Source: Leptolyngbya sp. SIOISBB (GTDB lineage: Bacteria > Cyanobacteriota > Cyanobacteriia > Phormidesmidales > Phormidesmidaceae). From it: a stretch of 64,000 nucleotides of DNA. The DNA is taken from NCBI GenBank assembly GCA_010671905.1, contig JAAHII010000001.1, positions 5,332,001-5,396,000 of the forward strand, written 5' to 3'. The notes under the pieces were generated by a model. That model saw only the letters and a list, made by a program, of their open reading frames with translations, was not told the DNA's origin and made no database searches. Each line of letters starts with the position of its first letter. Position 1 is the stretch's first letter. Made by a program: the position numbers and the translations under genes. This document shows positions 44,752 to 54,576 of this stretch, in pieces.

Positions 44752-46104
44752 ATGTCTTTTGAATCTCTTGGCTTGTGTAGCAAGCTGTTGCGGGCGATCG
44801 CGGATGAAGGTTACGAATCGCCGACCCCCATTCAAGCAGAAGCGATCCCTGCAGTTTTGGCAGGCCATGATTTGCTTGCCAGTGCGCAAACAGGCACTGG
44901 CAAAACGGCGAGTTTTACATTGCCTATCCTGCAACGATTGAGCCAGGTTAATACTGCCCGCGATCGTCGCATTCGGGCATTGGTTCTCACGCCCACTCGA
45001 GAACTGGCAGCTCAGGTCGAAGCCAGCATTAAAACCTACGGCAAGTATATGCCGCTGCGGATTGCTTCAATCTACGGCGGGACACGCATGGGTCCCCAGA
45101 TTGCAAGACTACGCAAGGGCGTTGACGTCCTAGTCGCTACTCCGGGCCGCTTGCTTGATCACTTGGGTCAAGGCACGGCTGACCTCTCTTCGGTGGACAC
45201 ACTGGTCCTGGATGAAGCTGACCGCATGTTGGATATGGGCTTTATCCACGACATTCGCAAAATTATTGAGCATACGTCGAGCGATCGCCAAACGCTGCTT
45301 TTCTCCGCTACGTTTTCACGCCAAATTCGCAAGCTGGCTGACGACCTGCTGGATTCCCCGAAGGTGATTGAAGTTGCCCGTACTAACACCGTGGCTGAAA
45401 ATGTGACTCAGGTTGTGCATCCTGTTGATCGCCACCGCAAGCGAGAGCTGCTATCTCACATGATCGGCTCCAAAAATTGGGGTCGAGTCCTGGTGTTTAC
45501 GCGCACCAAGCATGGAGCTAACCGCCTCGCCGAGCAGCTACAAAGCGATGGCCTCAGCTCTGACACGATTCACGGCAACAAGAGCCAGGGGGCTCGTGCC
45601 CGTGCCTTAGATTCATTTAAGCGAGGTAAGGTGCGCGTTCTCGTTGCAACCGATGTGGCTGCACGAGGTTTGGATATTGACGAGTTGCCTCACGTGGTCA
45701 ACTTTGACTTGCCGAACGTCGCTGAAGATTACGTTCACCGGATTGGTCGTACGGGGCGTGCGGGGAATGAGGGCGACGCGGTTTCGCTGGTATGTGTGGA
45801 TGAGCATTATCTGCTGCGCAACATTGAGCGATTGCTTAAGCGCAACATCCCATCGACTGTGATTCCTGGATATGAACCTGATCCCAACGCTGAGCCGCAG
45901 CCCATTCCTGGCGCTAAGCGACCTTCTAACCGTCGGGGCGGCGCTAGTAGAAGCTATTCTCGGGGCGGTCAAAACAGACGCTCGGGTGGCCGTAACCAGG
46001 GACGCTCATCGGGTGGGCCGCGCAACGGTAAATCTTTCACAGCTCCCGTGGTGAAGAAAGGCGCCGGTTCTAGTGCGGCCAAGCCCAGTCGCAAACGCGC
46101 TTAA
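44752..46104 (+). CDS. DEAD-box RNA helicase, RhlE/CrhR-like
   Basis: 450 residues. Motifs in order: [10 protein letters not shown] (Q motif), [11 protein letters not shown] (I), PTRELAAQ (Ia), [20 protein letters not shown] (II), SAT (III), [25 protein letters not shown] and [10 protein letters not shown] (VI). The last 70 residues are rich in Gly, Arg and Ser ([20 protein letters not shown]), an RNA-binding tail. Unwinds RNA; in cyanobacteria CrhR is induced by cold and reduced electron transport. The long leader fits post-transcriptional control. Hairpin terminator at 46141. Confidence 0.95.
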   Translation: MSFESLGLCSKLLRAIADEGYESPTPIQAEAIPAVLAGHDLLASAQTGTGKTASFTLPILQRLSQVNTARDRRIRALVLTPTRELAAQVEASIKTYGKYMPLRIASIYGGTRMGPQIARLRKGVDVLVATPGRLLDHLGQGTADLSSVDTLVLDEADRMLDMGFIHDIRKIIEHTSSDRQTLLFSATFSRQIRKLADDLLDSPKVIEVARTNTVAENVTQVVHPVDRHRKRELLSHMIGSKNWGRVLVFTRTKHGANRLAEQLQSDGLSSDTIHGNKSQGARARALDSFKRGKVRVLVATDVAARGLDIDELPHVVNFDLPNVAEDYVHRIGRTGRAGNEGDAVSLVCVDEHYLLRNIERLLKRNIPSTVIPGYEPDPNAEPQPIPGAKRPSNRRGGASRSYSRGGQNRRSGGRNQGRSSGGPRNGKSFTAPVVKKGAGSSAAKPSRKRA

Positions 46105-46140
46105 GCGATAGCGATTAAGTTCGTTGACTCGACCATAAAG

Positions 46141-46184
46141 TCCTCCCCTGAAATTCTTGTCTGCTTAAGAATTTCAGGGGAGGA
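46141..46184 (+). terminator. Helicase gene terminator hairpin
   Basis: Perfect 18-bp stem TCCTCCCCTGAAATTCTT / AAGAATTTCAGGGGAGGA with an 8-base loop, 37 bp after the stop. Followed by TTGTGCTTTTG, a weak T-tract. Confidence 0.8.
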
Positions 46185-46236
46185 TTGTGCTTTTGCAGAT
46201 CCTGATATGGGAAAGAGTAAAGCGTAGAATGCCGGC

Positions 46237-46284
46237 ATGAAGGTTTTACTGGCTGAGGATCATCGCGATCTGACTGGTTGCTAA
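46237..46284 (+). pseudogene. Response-regulator N-terminal remnant
   Basis: Reads MKVLLAEDHRDLTGC then stop. The first 12 residues are the typical first strand and acidic pocket of a receiver domain. Nothing of the rest survives downstream. The surrounding 46185-46538 spacer otherwise holds only a family B repeat. Confidence 0.45.
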
Positions 46285-46416
46285 TTATTCCCGCTTCGCC
46301 ACTTTGCCTCAATTTTGTCTCGTATTACACCTTCTTGCTATTCAGTGAAGCGCAGTCGAACTCTAACTCCTTATTACATAAGGTCTTAGTGGGGAATATT
46401 TGACCCGGATAGGGGT

Positions 46417-46521
46417 TATAGCAGAATGCGGAATGCGGAGGTCGGAATGCGGAATTGAAATGCTTTCCAGAAAGTGGTTTCAATCATCCAGGGTGACCTA
46501 ATCAAACTGCGGCTTGCTATA
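46417..46521 (+). repeat. Dispersed repeat family B, copy 5
   Basis: TATAGCAGAATGCGGAATGC ... CTGCGGCTTGCTATA, 105 bp, 17 bp beyond the methyltransferase stop. Confidence 0.75.
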
Positions 46522-46538
46522 TCTATGTGCCTGAATCG

Positions 46539-47483
46539 TTAGCAACTGCCAGTTTTTATGGATTTTTGATCAGGTACTCGATGCAGTGGTACCTGGAATT
46601 TTAAAACTTCCTCGATACTGATGAGTCGCGACTGAGGCGCGGGGCAGGAGGCATCTTTGATAATTAGAAATACGAGTTGGCGCTGCGTTTTAAATGTGTT
46701 CGTTAGCCAATGATCGATCTGGATAAGGGCTTTCAGAGCCTCTTCGTTCAAGACTTTGCCCAAAGCCGTGATGATGGGATTCAGCAACCTGAGCAGGAAT
46801 TGCTGCCCTGGGCTGCGCGATTCCAGATTAAGGGGCTGACCTTCGATTAAGCGGTAAGGTAATCGCAGCCAAGAGCTATATAGACCTTGTGCTTTCAGCG
46901 TATAAGCGTCTGGCACCAAGTCTTGAAAACTCGCTAAGTTAAACGCATGAATATGGGCATGAGGGATTTGCTGGCGAATGTTTTCTGCAACTTCGTGAGG
47001 GGGATCTTGAGGCACGGTGACGATTACCGCTTTGCGGGCGACTCGCAGCAGCTCATCAAAAGCGTCTTGGTAATTGGGGATATGTTCTAGAGTTTCACTA
47101 CTAAGCACGACATCAAAGGCTTCATCTTCATAGGGAAGCGCGATCGCATCGACGGGTTCAGCTGGTACCTGAAAAATTTCACGCGCTCGGGCACAGGCTT
47201 CTTCAGAAAGATCGGTACCTTGGACTTGAACGTCAAAAAACTGGCGAATGGCCGCGATCATATATCCTTCTGCACAGCCCACATCCAGTAGTGACTCAAA
47301 CTGCAGCTGCTCCAACGTTTGCAGGATGTTGTAGAAGATGACGTAGCGTAAGACGATGCCAGGCTCGGCGTAGGGCGATTTAAAACCATAGATATTTTGA
47401 TGGGCATAAAAGTAGCCATCCGCTGTGGTGGCGCGAAACCGCTCGTTGAGCCACTGTTTGACGTCTTGGGTATACTCATCCAT
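46539..47483 (-). CDS. Class I SAM-dependent methyltransferase
   Basis: 314 residues. Motif I LLDVGCAEGYMIAAI (near 62-76), then VQGTDLSEEACARARE, and VVLSSETLEHIPNYQDAFDE. An N-terminal 60-residue region and a C-terminal helical part of 120 residues flank the core. Substrate unknown; surface-glycan or lipid modification would be a guess. 249 bp beyond speB, same strand. Confidence 0.82.
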   Translation of the reverse strand: MDEYTQDVKQWLNERFRATTADGYFYAHQNIYGFKSPYAEPGIVLRYVIFYNILQTLEQLQFESLLDVGCAEGYMIAAIRQFFDVQVQGTDLSEEACARAREIFQVPAEPVDAIALPYEDEAFDVVLSSETLEHIPNYQDAFDELLRVARKAVIVTVPQDPPHEVAENIRQQIPHAHIHAFNLASFQDLVPDAYTLKAQGLYSSWLRLPYRLIEGQPLNLESRSPGQQFLLRLLNPIITALGKVLNEEALKALIQIDHWLTNTFKTQRQLVFLIIKDASCPAPQSRLISIEEVLKFQVPLHRVPDQKSIKTGSC

Positions 47484-47731
47484 TGAACTAACTCGTCCTC
47501 ACCGGGGCTTGCCCACGATGGTGTGGTCATCAACTGTGTTCTACATATTGCCATGCATTTTGCCATCGAACCTGTCAGGCAAAGTGCATGCACTAACGGC
47601 AAAGAGCAAAACCATGACTCGGAGCTGCGACTGCAAGGGCGCTTGGGGCTAGCCTCGAGTTTGACGGTAAACAAAACAGCCCCAATGAGCAGATTGCTAG
47701 CTTCCCCTCATGGGCAATACTCGAAGGGGCA

Positions 47732-48784
47732 TTAAGGTGGGGCTTGCGATCGCCCCAGCAGGTTACAGAGTTTATAAACGATCCGTGCTCCCACATTGCC
47801 ATCCCATTCACCATTACCGACTTCAGAAACATCAAAGCCAATAATCTGGCGATCGCTCCTGACAACTTCCCGCAGGAGGGCAAAGGCTTCTTCCAACTCC
47901 AAGCCGCCCGGGACTGGAGTCCCTGTATGGGGACAGAGTTTGGGGTCAAGGCCGTCCACGTCAAAGCTAATGTAAACCTGTTGGGGTAACGGTTCAATGA
48001 TTTGGTGACAGAGGTCACGCCAGGGGATACCGGCGAAGCGCTGTTCCTTCAACCGAGAATCGTAGTGAGTCTGAATCCGCCCTGCCGATTGTTGAATGGT
48101 AGTGACCTCGCCGTGGGAAATATCACGAATTCCCACTTGTACGAGTCGGGTCATTTGAGGCAGGGCGATGACCTGATTCATGATGGACGCGTGGGAATAA
48201 GGAAAGCCCTGGTAGGCTTGGCGGAGATCCGCATGGGCATCGATATGGAGGATGCCAAAGCCGTTGTGGTGCTCAGCTAAGGCTCGAATCAGTCCGAGGG
48301 GAACGCTGTGGTCGCCACCGATCGCTCCCACCTGCTTACCGTCTGTGATCGCTTGTTGGACGGTAGCGTACAGCCATTGGTTCACTCGCTCACACCCTTC
48401 GTTCACCCGCTCGAGTTGAGCCGTCAAGTGGGTGTCGGCCATCAGGTCAAGGCCCTGTTCGGTGGCGTCGATAATTTGGGTGGCGACGGGACGCAACTCG
48501 TCGTTTAGAGATTGAATCCAGGCTGGCGGTGGCGGCATGTAGAGGCCCTGCTGCCAACCGTCCGGGTAGTCTAAATCATATAAATCCAGCTGGGGAGAAG
48601 CTTTTCGTACCGCTTCTGGGCCAGCTGCGGTGCCAGCATGGTAAGACACCGTCACTTCCCAAGGGACTCCCAATAGAATGATGCCAGCGGTGTCGTAGTC
48701 AAAGGGCAAACCACAAAAGTTGCCGTTGTCTAAACCGACGCCGCTGGGATCAAAACTTTGAATGATGTCAGCGCGACTAGCCAT
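47732..48784 (-). CDS. speB: Agmatinase-family ureohydrolase
   Basis: 350 residues, arginase fold with two-metal site: GGDHSVPLG (near 155), [12 protein letters not shown] (near 176-187) and [13 protein letters not shown] (near 275). Releases urea from agmatine to give putrescine, or from N1-aminopropylagmatine to give spermidine. Its start overlaps the end of the speD-speE gene by 8 bp, so substrate channelling in spermidine synthesis is likely. Some cyanobacterial relatives hydrolyse guanidine instead; the operon context argues against that here. Confidence 0.9.
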   Translation of the reverse strand: MASRADIIQSFDPSGVGLDNGNFCGLPFDYDTAGIILLGVPWEVTVSYHAGTAAGPEAVRKASPQLDLYDLDYPDGWQQGLYMPPPPAWIQSLNDELRPVATQIIDATEQGLDLMADTHLTAQLERVNEGCERVNQWLYATVQQAITDGKQVGAIGGDHSVPLGLIRALAEHHNGFGILHIDAHADLRQAYQGFPYSHASIMNQVIALPQMTRLVQVGIRDISHGEVTTIQQSAGRIQTHYDSRLKEQRFAGIPWRDLCHQIIEPLPQQVYISFDVDGLDPKLCPHTGTPVPGGLELEEAFALLREVVRSDRQIIGFDVSEVGNGEWDGNVGARIVYKLCNLLGRSQAPP

Positions 48785-50102
48785 TCAGCATCGTATCGAT
48801 AGCGGTGGGCAAACAGAACGCCGCTTGGTGAATGCCGACGTTGTAGTACTGCAGGTTGTGGGCTTTGGCAAAGTGAGCCGCGCGATCGCCATCCAGATCC
48901 TTAACCGGATGCCGGTTCCCTTTAGCACAAAAGGAGAAGCCCCACATGCCAGTCGGATAGGTCGGGATAAACGCTAGATAGCAATGCACGGACTCCACGC
49001 CAAAAGTCTTTTTGAGACAGTGATTGAGATCGACAAAGGCCCGCTGATTAAATCGAGGTGACTCACTCTGGGCGGTCATGATGCCACCCGAACGCAAGCA
49101 ACGATAGACATCCTGATAGAACGCATGACTAAATAAGCCTTCTGATGGACCGACTGGATCGGAGGAATCCACTACGATTAGATCATAGGATTCAGCGGGA
49201 GCCTGACGTACGAACTCAATGCCGTCGTCAATGATCAATTCCAGCTTGGGATCATTCAGTGCCGTCGAAAGTGTGGGCAAATATTCCCGTGAGGCCCGCA
49301 CGACCGCTTCATCAATTTCGACCATCGTGACCGACTCTACCTGTTCGTGTTTGAGAATCTCACGCACACTGCCCCCGTCACCGCCGCCGATCACGAGGAC
49401 GTTACGCACGCTGGGCTGTACCAGCATCGGCACGTGGATAATCATCTCGTGGTAGGCTTTTTCATCCTTTTCTGAACACATCACCATCTTGTCGACGGTG
49501 AGCATCTTGCCGTATTCAAACGTGTCGAATATTTCCACCGTTTGGTAGGGTGACTTTTCATGAAAAATGCGATCGCCCTTATGGCGAATTGACAGCGCGA
49601 TATTTTCGTTGCGATCCGTAAACCAAACGCTGCGGCTATAGCGGGGGGTCGTTAGTTTTTGCGTCGCGTTATCGCGCAGTTCGCCCAAGTCGATATCAGT
49701 CTTTTCCAACAGTTCGAGCTGACCGCGATTTAACTCAACGGCAGAGCCGTGATGCGCTTCAAACTCTGACTTAAGAATTTCATACGATATCCATGGATTG
49801 ACTGAGTAACCGCAGGTAAAGAGATCAACTGCAGCGTAGCGATACTCTGGCCAAGTGTGAATCGCTAAGTGACTTTCTTGGATGACGACGACGCCCGAGA
49901 CGCCAAAAGGCGAAAAATGATGAAAGGTTGAACTAATAATGGTGGCCCCAGATTCTTGAGCGGCCTTCAACATACTGGCCTCGATATGGGGCACATCGTT
50001 CAAAATTTCGCTGGAACAGCCGTGAAACTCAACGAGAATGTGACGTCCAAGAGAGTTCATGATTAGGTAGTGCCCCCGAAGAAGTGGTGTCAAGGCGTTC
50101 AC
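48777..50102 (-). CDS. SpeD-SpeE fusion: AdoMet decarboxylase + spermidine synthase
   Basis: 441 residues. N-terminal SpeD (about 1-130): self-cleaving site [12 protein letters not shown] with pyruvoyl-forming Ser77, and AVDLFTCG with catalytic Cys97; both intact. C-terminal SpeE (about 155-441): [19 protein letters not shown] near the active site, [12 protein letters not shown] (239-250) for dcAdoMet, VDSSDPVGP (311-319) with catalytic Asp, and [11 protein letters not shown]. One chain thus makes decarboxylated AdoMet and transfers its aminopropyl group. No internal stop or start at the junction. Overlaps speB, forming a two-gene polyamine operon. Confidence 0.95.
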   Translation of the reverse strand: MNALTPLLRGHYLIMNSLGRHILVEFHGCSSEILNDVPHIEASMLKAAQESGATIISSTFHHFSPFGVSGVVVIQESHLAIHTWPEYRYAAVDLFTCGYSVNPWISYEILKSEFEAHHGSAVELNRGQLELLEKTDIDLGELRDNATQKLTTPRYSRSVWFTDRNENIALSIRHKGDRIFHEKSPYQTVEIFDTFEYGKMLTVDKMVMCSEKDEKAYHEMIIHVPMLVQPSVRNVLVIGGGDGGSVREILKHEQVESVTMVEIDEAVVRASREYLPTLSTALNDPKLELIIDDGIEFVRQAPAESYDLIVVDSSDPVGPSEGLFSHAFYQDVYRCLRSGGIMTAQSESPRFNQRAFVDLNHCLKKTFGVESVHCYLAFIPTYPTGMWGFSFCAKGNRHPVKDLDGDRAAHFAKAHNLQYYNVGIHQAAFCLPTAIDTMLNG

Positions 50103-50236
50103 GATAATAGACCGCGATCATCCTTGCGTCGATGTGGCCTGAATGCAGTTTAGATAAACCGCCTTGTAGCTTACAGTCTAAAGCGGCTTTGTGGGTGGAC
50201 TGGGATTCTTCGCCGATTGAGGCGAATGAAGAGCCT

Positions 50237-51604
50237 CTAGAGGATATCAGTACGAGCTTGAAGTCTACGGTGTAAGAGGAATTGCACGCGATAGCCTAGC
50301 AGTAGTGCGGCGACTAATTGGCCAAGCGCGAGGCCCCACCACAATCCTAAGCCCTGCCCCTGCCAGGTCTGTCCGAGTAGATAGCCGCCACCAATACCGA
50401 TCACCCAATGTGCGCCAAAGTCAACGATGGCTAGCCAATGAGTGTCATGCAGCCCCTGTAACGTGCCCAAACTGATGAGGCGAAATCCCTGAAAGATCTG
50501 GAAAACGATGCCAACTTTGAATAAAGAAATGGCGCTTTGCAAGATCGCTTGGTTATCGACCAGGCGAGTATTCACATAGAAACCCGTAATGGTTTCTGGC
50601 AGCAGCCATAGGGGCATTGCCAATATACCCACAACGACGCCATTGAGTAGCAAACTCATCCCCATTAGTCGCTGCGCCGTATCGGGGCGGTCTGCCCCGA
50701 GTTGGTGGGCTGTACACATGGCGGTGGCGTAAGACAGCCCCCAAGAAAACATCAATAGGACTTCGGTGGTCGTCATCACAATACGATGGGCGGCTAACCA
50801 GTCTGCCCCCCACCAACCCATCATCAGAGCGGCGACGGTCAACGCTCCAAACTCTGTCCCGTAATCTACACACAGAGGCCAACCCAGATGCACGATTTGG
50901 CGCAACACGGATGGATATAGATGGCCAATCGAGCGAAACAGCGCCCACTTTTGGAGGTCTGAACGCAATCGTAGACGGAGCGCGATCGCCCCAAACATAC
51001 CCCAAAAAATTAGAACACTACTCCAGCCAATGCCCGCCAGGCCGAGCTGAGGTAAACCCCATTTCCCATACATCAGGCCATGATTCAAGACAATATTGAC
51101 TGGGATGCTACCGACCATTAATACGGTCAATAGACGGGGTTGCATCAACGCAGTTGTGATTTCTTTCAAGACAAATAGCCCTAGAGCGGCAGGCAGTCCC
51201 CACAGGATAGCCCTTAGATAGGCCATCGTTGCTGCCACAATCTGCGGACTTTGCCCGAGGGCCAATAACCCCGTGTCCAGATGCCAACAGACAATCATTG
51301 TTGGAATTGCCACCACCAGACTCAGGAGTAGCGCTTGCGAAGTAATGACGCCAACGTGGGAGTCTTGACCGGCACCATACGCTTCTGCCGCCAGCGCTCC
51401 GGTCATCTCCAACAGGCCTGAAAAGAGCGATAGAAAGGTCCAAAAAATGACTGCTCCTAAGCCCCCGCCAGCAAGGGCAACGGTGCCCAACTGCCCCATC
51501 ATGAGGGTGTCGACGACATTGACCATGCCCTCGGCCACTTGTACGAAAGTGAGCGGAATTGCTAGGCGCAGCAAAGTCCGGATTTCAAAGGGCACGTTCA
51601 TCAC
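50237..51604 (-). CDS. MATE family efflux transporter, NorM-like
   Basis: 455 residues, 12 hydrophobic segments. IPLTFVQVAEGMVNVVDTLM, MGQLGTVALAGGGLG and LEMTGALAAEAYGAGQ match the NorM branch of Na+/H+-drug antiporters. A second ATG one codon in is equally good. Different branch from the MATE gene at 22665. Substrate unknown. Confidence 0.92.
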   Translation of the reverse strand: MMNVPFEIRTLLRLAIPLTFVQVAEGMVNVVDTLMMGQLGTVALAGGGLGAVIFWTFLSLFSGLLEMTGALAAEAYGAGQDSHVGVITSQALLLSLVVAIPTMIVCWHLDTGLLALGQSPQIVAATMAYLRAILWGLPAALGLFVLKEITTALMQPRLLTVLMVGSIPVNIVLNHGLMYGKWGLPQLGLAGIGWSSVLIFWGMFGAIALRLRLRSDLQKWALFRSIGHLYPSVLRQIVHLGWPLCVDYGTEFGALTVAALMMGWWGADWLAAHRIVMTTTEVLLMFSWGLSYATAMCTAHQLGADRPDTAQRLMGMSLLLNGVVVGILAMPLWLLPETITGFYVNTRLVDNQAILQSAISLFKVGIVFQIFQGFRLISLGTLQGLHDTHWLAIVDFGAHWVIGIGGGYLLGQTWQGQGLGLWWGLALGQLVAALLLGYRVQFLLHRRLQARTDIL

Positions 51605-51922
51605 ACGGGTAAGAGATGGCTCGGCGTTTGCCGAAGTCTGGGACTAAGACTATTATCTGGCAGCCTGCCTGAAAGCCAAAACCGTCAGAGGAAGGCGTTG
51701 GGCACTTATTTTCACTGAATCGACGCGACGACTAGTGCCTAGCGCTTTTGCACTTTGACGAGGTCGCTGGATAAGCATGGCTACACAGTCAGGGAATCTT
51801 GATGAGTCTGGCTGACAGGCAGCAGATAACACTCGATCCTGGAACAAATTGCTGGGATGTCCTGCGATCTCTGGAATCATCAGCCCATGCTGTTTGAGTG
51901 GTGTGGCTGCACAAGCAAAAGA

Positions 51923-51954
51923 TTGGGGAGATAACCGGCTGGTTATCTCCCCAA
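51923..51954 (-). terminator. Hairpin terminator of the small zinc-ribbon gene
   Basis: Perfect 14-bp stem TTGGGGAGATAACC / GGTTATCTCCCCAA, loop of four, followed on the minus strand by TCTTTTGC. 45 bp after the stop at 51999. Confidence 0.8.
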
Positions 51955-51998
51955 CTTGCCAATTAAAAATTTGCCATTAGAGACTGCGATCGCTGATA

Positions 51999-52187
51999 TT
52001 AGCGAACGGTTACTGCCATGAGCCCTGGCGCATAAGCTTCAACAACGTTGCCAGTGTTACTACACGTAATCATCAGATAATCGCAATGAGGACACTGAGT
52101 GCGGATTAACTCATCTTTCTCTAAAAAATGACGAGAGGCATGGCCACCGCAATTGGGACAATTAACAATGTGATGTGCGTTATTCAT
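51999..52187 (-). CDS. Small zinc-ribbon protein
   Basis: 62 residues with CPNCGG (10-15) and CPHCDY (32-37), a two-knuckle zinc ribbon, then a hydrophobic tail. A small cyanobacterial family often mislabelled as PriA helicase; no helicase domain is present. Own terminator; function unknown. Confidence 0.8.
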   Translation of the reverse strand: MNNAHHIVNCPNCGGHASRHFLEKDELIRTQCPHCDYLMITCSNTGNVVEAYAPGLMAVTVR

Positions 52188-52791
52188 AAACTTAGGCTCA
52201 GGCGTCAGGAAAATTAGGAGGATCGACTAGGGCGCTAGTCAGCCAAGAGAGGCGACCAGTGCATTTGTCTAAAACATTGCGGGGATCAAAAGAGATTTAA
52301 TATTCAACAATATCCTTTGACATATATAAATGGTATTTCAAATAACAATGAATGTGCAACTAGAAAAACAAAAAATACTCTAAAAGATATACGGATATAT
52401 GATCCCAGCGATCTTTAAAAAACTCAACTTTCAATCTGTCCATAAACCAAGCTTGAAAAATGTAAGAATGAACACATGAAATATAAATTAATTCTTAAAT
52501 TCTGTTTTCTGAGCTGTTTCTTTTATGGAGAAATGTTGTGACTCGTGCTTGTTTTTGTTAAGTGCGGCACAGCGTTTAAGCGCATGCGGTTGCCGAGCTT
52601 AAGGATGGTCGCTACTCATGCCTCGATTGCCGCCATTTTGGACTGCGGCTAATGCTCAGGATCAGCTCCCAGAGGTGAGAGATGCCCCAGTAGCAGATGT
52701 CATTCTGGAAGCGCATATCCTGGCAAGCATCTTGACCCATATAATCCCCTCGGAGGCCTTCCCAACCTCTAAGTTTGGCTCTGCGGGAACC
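52188..52791. other. AT-rich spacer
   Basis: About 600 bp. 52290-52520 is strongly AT-rich with several A-runs and no ORF. An open frame at 52618-52845 lacks any family look and overlaps a perfect inverted repeat, so it is not called. Confidence 0.4.
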
Positions 52792-52832
52792 AGCACTGAA
52801 GATGACACTCCAGTGCTGTCATCTTCAGTGCT
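52792..52832. repeat. Perfect 16-bp inverted repeat
   Basis: AGCACTGAAGATGACA and TGTCATCTTCAGTGCT separated by 9 bases. It overlaps the last codons of the interrupted membrane-protein gene and could act as a terminator, though no T-run follows. Confidence 0.75.
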
Positions 52833-53643
52833 CGCCAGATTCTAGATGGCAAGATGATTCATTTACGTGGCATCTTATGTTCTCAAAGTTTGATTTGACC
52901 TCTCTGAGAGCCGATAAATCAGCGTCTAAAAAAGAGTCGTCGCGGTATTGAAACGGATTGTCGAGATCGCGAATTAGGCGGAGTAGGTAGGCCAACGCGA
53001 CAAATAATAGGGTGGAGACCACAAGATTTTGTTCAAATCGGTTGCTGCTGACCAGTAGTAGCGTGATCACGGCACCAATCAGAAAGATTTCGAGCAGGGC
53101 ATAAGCTGGGCGCAAAAAGTCAGTATCGCGAATCAGGCGAATGCGACGAATGAGTAAGCGCAGTTTGGCTTGTTCTCCTTAAATCCTGCTGATGACGGGA
53201 ATATCACCAAAAACCAATACGTTGGCAAAGTGGATATTGAGTTGTGCCAGCGATGTATCAATGGGTGCGATCGCCTTTTGGTGTTCCAGCCAATCTAAAA
53301 GATGTTGCGTCAGATTCGTCAGTTCGGTGCTCAACGGGACTGGATCGTAGTCGGGATGAGCTTCAGTCGCCAGTTGGTTAGCGTCGGCGATCGTTTCAAT
53401 GGCGTTGGCTAATTCAATCGGCATGTAAATGCTGGCATGGTAGTCCCGCAGGGTGCCGCTCAACATAAATGCCAGAATAAAGCTAGCAGCAGCAAACAAC
53501 GTGCCCGTAAGGGAGTCAAAGGTCCACGCCTCCCACTGCAGTTGGTGAATCCCTACTTTGGCCCCCATGAATAGCAGCGCCCAAGGCAGCAGTTTGAATA
53601 ACAGTCGCCACTTTGGTGGGAGAGCGTGGAGGGGGCTGGCCAT
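52825..53643 (-). pseudogene. Membrane protein interrupted by an in-frame TAA
   Basis: Upstream part (53643-53179, 154 residues): LLFKLLPWALLFMGAKVGIH and LTGTLFAAASFILAFMLSGT helices, then a soluble segment ending IPVISRI. TAA at 53179-53181 is in the same frame as the continuation GEQAKLRLLIRRIRLIRDTD, which leads to a second helix pair (LLEIFLIGAVITLLLVSSNR) and ends at 52825. Replacing TAA by CAA restores a 272-residue protein. It resembles bestrophin- or DUF4239-like membrane proteins, but I am not sure. Either a nonsense mutation or two proteins; the second part has no good start. Confidence 0.6.
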
Positions 53644-53850
53644 CGATTACCTAGAGGAACATTGCGCTGACTGCGATCGCTGGTTTGACGCAGGCACGAA
53701 CGATCTCAGGTCCCGCATCGCTTGCCAAAACGCCTCCGAATTATAGAGGTCATCGTGCCGCTACCCGCAACGACTTTGTAGAACAATGAAACTGGAAGCA
53801 GAGTGGTGGCCTTGCTAAGCTAAGGCCATGTCATATTTCAAGTGAGCTTG

Positions 53851-54180
53851 ATGTCAACGGTGCTCTCTAATACCTCTGTCGAAATGATCACTATCTTTAA
53901 AGCGCTGTCGGAGCCTTTGCGGGTCGAAGTGATTGAACTGTTGCGTGAGCAAGAGATGTGTGTTTGCGATTTGTGCGATCGCCTCAATGTCGCTCAGTCG
54001 AAGCTTTCTTTTCATCTCAAAGCTTTGAAAAATGCCGGTTTGGTGCGATCACATCAGGAAGGCCGCTGGATTTATTATCGACTCAACTTATCGAGACTCA
54101 TCGCGCTAGAAGAGTATCTTTCGGACTTTCGTCGTTATAGCCCACGTTTGCCAGCTCGGACTTGCTTGCCTGAAGATTGA
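53851..54180 (+). CDS. arsR: ArsR-family arsenite-responsive repressor (type with CVCDLC)
   Basis: 109 residues from ATG 53851; GTG 53842 is an alternative. Winged helix with EMCVCDLCDRLNVAQSKLSF: the CVCDLC triad is the arsenite/antimonite sensor of E. coli-type ArsR. Controls the downstream acr3 gene, probably through TTGAAATGA sites at 54358 and 54455; a half site ATTTCAAG lies before its own start (53835-53842). Confidence 0.93.
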   Translation: MSTVLSNTSVEMITIFKALSEPLRVEVIELLREQEMCVCDLCDRLNVAQSKLSFHLKALKNAGLVRSHQEGRWIYYRLNLSRLIALEEYLSDFRRYSPRLPARTCLPED

Positions 54181-54339
54181 CAACAATTCAGATTGAATTA
54201 ATTGAATATATGACAGCTGGCTGATGCTTGATCTGGAAGTTTTTAAAGTTGCTATATGTGGCTGTAAGCCTTTTAAGATAAAGCTTTTGCTCTTTTAGCA
54301 TAAGAGCAAATAGAGCATGTGTTGTGTAATACCTAGGGC

Positions 54340-54366
54340 TTGACAATTCTATTAGATTTGAAATGA
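54340..54366 (+). promoter_or_regulatory. acr3 upstream promoter with ArsR half site
   Basis: TTGACA at 54340-54345 as -35, with TTGAAATGA (54358-54366) falling at the expected -10 region. The half site is identical to the right arm of the palindrome at 54455. A bound repressor would block RNA polymerase. Confidence 0.5.
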
Positions 54367-54454
54367 TGGATTTATCTGGCCAGTTATCGGTCTATATCTA
54401 TGAGCCGATCGGTCTGAAGTGTCAAGGGCATTGTGTCCTGTCTTAATTGGCATA

Positions 54455-54478
54455 TCATTTCAAGTCATATTGAAATGA
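54455..54478 (+). promoter_or_regulatory. ArsR operator palindrome before acr3
   Basis: TCATTTCAA - GTCATA - TTGAAATGA: perfect 9-bp arms around a 6-base centre, about 100 bp before the acr3 start. The frame of acr3 is open across it, but coding there is not family-like, which supports the downstream ATG. Confidence 0.7.
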
Positions 54479-54576
54479 TGTTGCTTGTAATATTGCTGGT
54501 CAGACATCGTCAATGTGCTGATCGCGATCGCCTCTTTCCTGACGGAACATTCGTTTATTGGACCCCTTCGCCTCCC

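Noticed and set aside
47732-48784. Guanidine hydrolase instead of agmatinase
   Set aside because: Possible within the family, but overlap with speD-speE points to polyamine synthesis; kept as an alternative only.
52618-52845. 75-codon plus-strand frame
   Set aside because: Overlaps the perfect inverted repeat and the end of the opposite gene; sequence is proline-rich and unconvincing.
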